Assembly (NCBI RefSeq): GCF_000002875.2
Contig: NC_009407.2
Coordinates: 540,001 to 604,000, forward strand
Direction of reading: 5' to 3'
DNA length: 64,000 nucleotides
DNA from: Leishmania infantum JPCM5
Taxonomy: Eukaryota; Euglenozoa; Kinetoplastea; Trypanosomatida; Trypanosomatidae
In this document: in pieces, positions 60,398-64,000 of the stretch
Layout of the letters: each line of letters starts with the position of its first letter
How positions within the stretch are numbered: the stretch's first letter is position 1
Translations under genes and position numbers: made by a program
Notes under the pieces: model-generated
Databases searched by the model: none
Told to the model about the DNA's origin: nothing
What the model saw: the letters and a program-made list of their open reading frames with translations, nothing else

Positions 60398-63300
60398 ATG
60401 GGAATCAAAGGTCTCTGGCAGGCCCTGCGCGAGTACGTCGACGATGGCCATCTGTCTCAGTTTCGCGGCCAGCGCGTGGCGGTCGACATGTATGTGTGGC
60501 TGCACCGGTGTATACATCGCTCTGTGCGCATCCGCACTGAGTCGGTCGTCGCCTTCTTCGACGCCAAGTATAGTGACACCCCGAGCAGCACAGAGCCGGA
60601 CTCGTTAGACGGCGGAGGTGATGCCGTGGCGTGTACGTCACCGTCGCCGGCGGCGTTGGCCCTCGACGACGTCCTGGTCATCGATGATCAATTTGTGACA
60701 CACGTGGTGGACAAGGTGTCGGCGCTTCAGCGCTTCGGTGTTATTCCCGTTTGCGTCTTCGATGGCGCAGCAATGCCGATGAAAGGCAGCACCGACGAGG
60801 AGCGACAGCGGCGGCGTGTAGAGGCCTTTCAAGGGGCACTGATCAAGCTGGAGAGACTCTACTGCGATGCGTGTCGTCGTCGCGGGTACACGGCGGAGGG
60901 CCACGCGACTGGTACGCGCATCACGCTTCCGCGAGACTCGCGCCCCTATGAGGAGGCTGTTCAGCTGCTGGAGAAGGCTGTTGACATCTCCACAGAGCTG
61001 GCACACGCCGTCATCCAGGTGTTGAAGGAGGAGCGCCATGTGGAGTGCATCGTCGCGCCGTACGAGGCAGATGCGCAGCTGGCCTACCTGTGCCGTGAGG
61101 GGTACGTCTCGGCAGCGGCGTCGGAGGACTCTGACTTGATCGCGTACTACTGCCCCTGCGTCATCTCCAAACTGGACACATTCTCTGGCAAGTGCGAAGT
61201 GCTGCAGCCACCGCTGTGCGCACCGCACTTCTTCCGGCGTATGGCCGCAACGAGCGCCACCGCCTCCTCCGCTGCCGCGCTGCTGCTGAGGTCCGCCACC
61301 GGCAACCGACGCGCCGCAGCCGACGAAGATGCGGTTGACCACCGGCGTGATTGCGTGAACAGCGCCCATGCCCACATGCGAGCCTCTGCGCTCCAGTCTC
61401 TGCAGGGACCACATAACTCCGTCAACGGGGTGACTGACGCGAACTTGGGCGAGGGTACCACCAGCGCCTCCATGACCGCAACCGCAAGCGCATTCACCTA
61501 CGAATCCTTTCTGCTTGGCTGCATCTTGAGTGGGTGCGACTACGTGCCCAACCTGCGCTCCATCGGGGTCAAGAAGGCGTTCAAGCTGGTCGCGCACGCC
61601 ACATCGCTGCGGCAATGCTTTACCACGCTGGAGCGCGAATTCGGATTTCCAGCGGACGAGCTGAGGCGCTATCGGCACCGCATCTTGGAGGCCTTTTACT
61701 GCTTCGCGCATCACCTCGTGTACTCACCCCTCACCCAGGAGATCGTGACGTACCATCCCCTGCCCAGCTCCGACAGCGGCGTCACCGCTGTGCTCAAAAC
61801 GCAACTGGTCGGTGAGGTGTGGTGTGCGCAGATGGCGCAGGAGGTGTGTGTACAGTGTCTCAAGGACCCGTGCACCCTACAGCTCTATAAAGGCGTGTAT
61901 CAGCCATGCGTCACGCAGTACCTGCAGAGAACAAGGCGCGGGCAGACCTCACTGAGGGCGTACACCGGCTTCCACGAGATGTCGTCGAACCGCGTTGTGG
62001 TGCACCTGGAGAAGCAGCGGCGAGACGGATCGGCTATATCGCAGCACAGTCCTGACAAGGCTAGCTTCGGTGCACCGTTGAAGAAGCAGCGCGTTGCCTC
62101 CGGATTTATCGGCAGCAGCGCAGCACTGCCACAGTCGTCGTCCTCGTCGCAACAGCAAGCAGGGATGATGGTTGTTCGATCGCGGTTCTTCATGGTGCGC
62201 GGGCGCACCGCCGTGTGCGAGCATTGGTCCACCAGCGAGACGGACAGCGACGGGGACGCGGATAGCGGCGGGCCGGGGGTGCACATGATGGTGCCCGAGC
62301 GGGCGTCTCTCTGCCCAGCAGAGCCGATGACCGACACCAGCACCGGTGGCCACAACCGTTTTGCTTCGTTGGCGCACCGTCCCTCATCGCCGGCGTCGCT
62401 CTCGATCACGAAGGCGGCGAGCGGCAGTCTCACGGATGACTCGGCCGACGGGGTTGGGGCTGCCGCGACCAACACGTTGTGCCGCACAGCCGGCATAACG
62501 GTAAAGGAAGGGACGCAGGAGATGAAGGATGATTGCAGCCCCAGCGACGGTGCTCAGCTCGATGATGCCGCCGAGAACTTGTCCAACTCTTGGATGGATG
62601 TTGTTGGCGCATCTGCGAGCGCAGCATCTCTGCTCTGCACAACTGCTTCAACTCTCTCCATGAGGGACTCAGAGAGCACGAGGGATGAGGAATGCGAGGT
62701 GGAGGGCGAGCACAAGGCAGCGCGCGCGCAGGTGGTAAGGGAAGAGCTGCGAAAAGTCTGCTGCATGGCAGAGAACCCAGACGTTGAACCAAACACGTAC
62801 GACGTTGCTGAAGGCACCGGCGCGACGGCGGGGGCTGTAGGAACGCATGCCGCATCGCGTGCGCCACCGCCACCGCGCTGTGATTGCCCGTTCGGCTATT
62901 GGCAGTGCAACCGTGCGCACTCCGTTTTCGAATCTTGCTTTCTTGGGCGGCAGTGGAGCCGCGATGAGGGGCCGCCGCCGCCGCCGCCACCGCTGCCCCC
63001 GGAGCAGCCGACGACACGTGCGCCTGCCTCGGCTAAAAACTCTTCAACAGCGCCGCCGCAGTCTTCGCCAGTGAGTCCTCTGCAGCGATCAGCTATGTCG
63101 CCGATGGGCAAAGTCGCTAGTGGATACGTGCCGCGCGCTTTTCGACCTCCGCGCTCCACCGCGGCTGCCTCGGCTGCGCCCATTTCCGCTTCCGGCAATT
63201 CGCCGCCGGTACCTCTGAACGACTGCGACATGAAGGCCAAAGCCGAAGACTTGGTCATGCTTCGGTCACCTTCAAAGGCGGAGCTCTTGACAACCGCACC

Positions 63301-63445
63301 GCTCACGTCGCTACCCTCGTTGATGTTGCCATCGTCTCCGACGGATGGGAACCGGGCGAGCAGTGCAGCACCACCGCCGCTGCCGTCTCACTCACCGGCA
63401 GTACGCATGACAATCTTCGAGAAGATGTTGTTCAAGAAGACATAG
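60398..63445 (+). CDS. EXO1: Exonuclease 1 (FEN1/XPG family 5'-3' exonuclease)
   Basis: 1,015 residues from the ATG at 60,398, which gives the invariant family start MGIKGLW. Asp30 in VAVDMYVWLHRC matches the metal-binding Asp30 of human EXO1. The I-domain motif APYEADAQLAYL followed by ASEDSDLIAY (about 214-250) supplies the Glu/Asp cluster. SGCDYVPNLRSIGVKKAFKL (Asp near residue 381) is the metal site plus helix-two-turn-helix. Insertions of ~60 residues before, and ~85 within, the nuclease domain are lineage-specific. From about residue 480 the protein is disordered. Near residue 827 a compact Cys/His segment (CDCPFGYWQC, then CFLGRQW) stands out. EXO1 acts in mismatch repair and DNA-end resection in the nucleus. 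Confidence 0.94.
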   Translation: MGIKGLWQALREYVDDGHLSQFRGQRVAVDMYVWLHRCIHRSVRIRTESVVAFFDAKYSDTPSSTEPDSLDGGGDAVACTSPSPAALALDDVLVIDDQFVTHVVDKVSALQRFGVIPVCVFDGAAMPMKGSTDEERQRRRVEAFQGALIKLERLYCDACRRRGYTAEGHATGTRITLPRDSRPYEEAVQLLEKAVDISTELAHAVIQVLKEERHVECIVAPYEADAQLAYLCREGYVSAAASEDSDLIAYYCPCVISKLDTFSGKCEVLQPPLCAPHFFRRMAATSATASSAAALLLRSATGNRRAAADEDAVDHRRDCVNSAHAHMRASALQSLQGPHNSVNGVTDANLGEGTTSASMTATASAFTYESFLLGCILSGCDYVPNLRSIGVKKAFKLVAHATSLRQCFTTLEREFGFPADELRRYRHRILEAFYCFAHHLVYSPLTQEIVTYHPLPSSDSGVTAVLKTQLVGEVWCAQMAQEVCVQCLKDPCTLQLYKGVYQPCVTQYLQRTRRGQTSLRAYTGFHEMSSNRVVVHLEKQRRDGSAISQHSPDKASFGAPLKKQRVASGFIGSSAALPQSSSSSQQQAGMMVVRSRFFMVRGRTAVCEHWSTSETDSDGDADSGGPGVHMMVPERASLCPAEPMTDTSTGGHNRFASLAHRPSSPASLSITKAASGSLTDDSADGVGAAATNTLCRTAGITVKEGTQEMKDDCSPSDGAQLDDAAENLSNSWMDVVGASASAASLLCTTASTLSMRDSESTRDEECEVEGEHKAARAQVVREELRKVCCMAENPDVEPNTYDVAEGTGATAGAVGTHAASRAPPPPRCDCPFGYWQCNRAHSVFESCFLGRQWSRDEGPPPPPPPLPPEQPTTRAPASAKNSSTAPPQSSPVSPLQRSAMSPMGKVASGYVPRAFRPPRSTAAASAAPISASGNSPPVPLNDCDMKAKAEDLVMLRSPSKAELLTTAPLTSLPSLMLPSSPTDGNRASSAAPPPLPSHSPAVRMTIFEKMLFKKT

Positions 63446-64000
63446 CGGTTTACTTGCAGGTGCCCCGACCTCAGCGACGACTTCGCAGAGCCTGCCTTTT
63501 GGGAAGGAGAGGGGCGAAGGATGCAGACACGGCCACACCCGCACACTGCTTTATCTTCCCTTTCACTTCGTTGAGTATGTGCCCCACTCCCTCTCCCTGT
63601 GCATGTCTGCGCCCAGAGCAACACATGCACGATATAAGCTGTCTGTGTCTGCGTGCAGTCTCCTAATAGAAGTGCTACCGTTTTTTTTTCGATTGTGGGT
63701 GCCTTCCGGCGCAGTTGCTGGCTGGCGGCGGCGGCGGTGGCGTGTGGAAGTTGAGGGACGACTTTGTATCCTTGTGGAGCCCGCAGTTTGTGTTTGGGGC
63801 GGTGATGGTATCAGCTAAGCGAGTTGCGCATCTGTCGCGCTCGCTCTCGCGCAGGCGCATGCGTGCACAAGCTACCTTTGCGCCCCCTCGCAACTATCTT
63901 GATCATCTCGTTGTGCCTTGCATGAATGTGGCATCGGCACGGTGTGCGACACACGCGCACACCGACACACCCCACTCGGTTAGGATGATGCGATTCGGCC
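63446..64000. other. 3' flank of EXO1, no gene seen
   Basis: Ends the window. Contains a T9 run near 63,680 and C/T-rich tracts. No ORF with family resemblance. Confidence 0.5.

Noticed and set aside
60638..61714. 358-codon antisense frame over EXO1
   Set aside because: Complement of the conserved nuclease domain; typical GC-rich shadow.

Overview
The window comes from a trypanosomatid nuclear chromosome, almost certainly Leishmania or a close relative. The evidence is long intron-free genes in two same-strand arrays, a polypyrimidine tract followed by AG (spliced-leader acceptor) upstream of most genes, high GC, abundant CA/TG microsatellites in the gaps, and six copies of one short degenerate retroposon of the SIDER type. 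Gene content (coronin, mitochondrial uS9, TMEM234-like, membrane acid phosphatase, RsmH-like methyltransferase, SIR2RP2-like sirtuin, CCT-gamma) recalls part of Leishmania chromosome 23. That placement is from memory and is not checked.

Layout. Bases 1-11,870 are a leftward (minus-strand) array: the first 36 codons of an EB1-like microtubule plus-end protein, a 1,349-residue coiled-coil protein, a decayed papain-family cysteine peptidase pseudogene, and two more coiled-coil proteins. Bases 11,870-17,220 are a gene-free divergent strand-switch region, where polycistronic RNA polymerase II transcription would start in both directions. Its composition turns over near 13.4 kb: outward strands become G/T-rich, with one canonical G-quadruplex motif and one extremely GT-rich block. 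Its right edge carries a SIDER copy and what looks like a decayed Sm/LSm gene.

Bases 17,220-63,445 are a rightward (plus-strand) array of sixteen genes: a small one-span membrane protein, coronin, mitoribosomal uS9, a TMEM234-like protein, a type I membrane acid phosphatase, an RsmH/METTL15-like rRNA methyltransferase, a mitochondrial-type sirtuin, CCT-gamma, an HMG-like basic protein with a probable mitochondrial presequence, a PPR+SAP protein, an RPGRIP1/fantom-like ciliary transition-zone protein, an unknown 342-residue protein, a Rictor/AVO3 subunit of TORC2, an unknown 269-residue protein, a tandem pair of paralogous two-span membrane proteins, and exonuclease 1.

The SIDER copies share one 5' half but have two unrelated 3' halves, three copies each (called A and B here). 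Copies 2 and 4 lie in opposite orientation on either side of the strand-switch region and look nearly identical. As usual in trypanosomatids, adjacent genes do not form functional operons. Even so, cytoskeletal/ciliary products (EB1, coronin, RPGRIP1-like, several coiled-coil proteins) and mitochondrial gene-expression products (uS9m, methyltransferase, PPR-SAP, HMG-like) are frequent. No tRNA, rRNA, SL RNA or CRISPR was seen.
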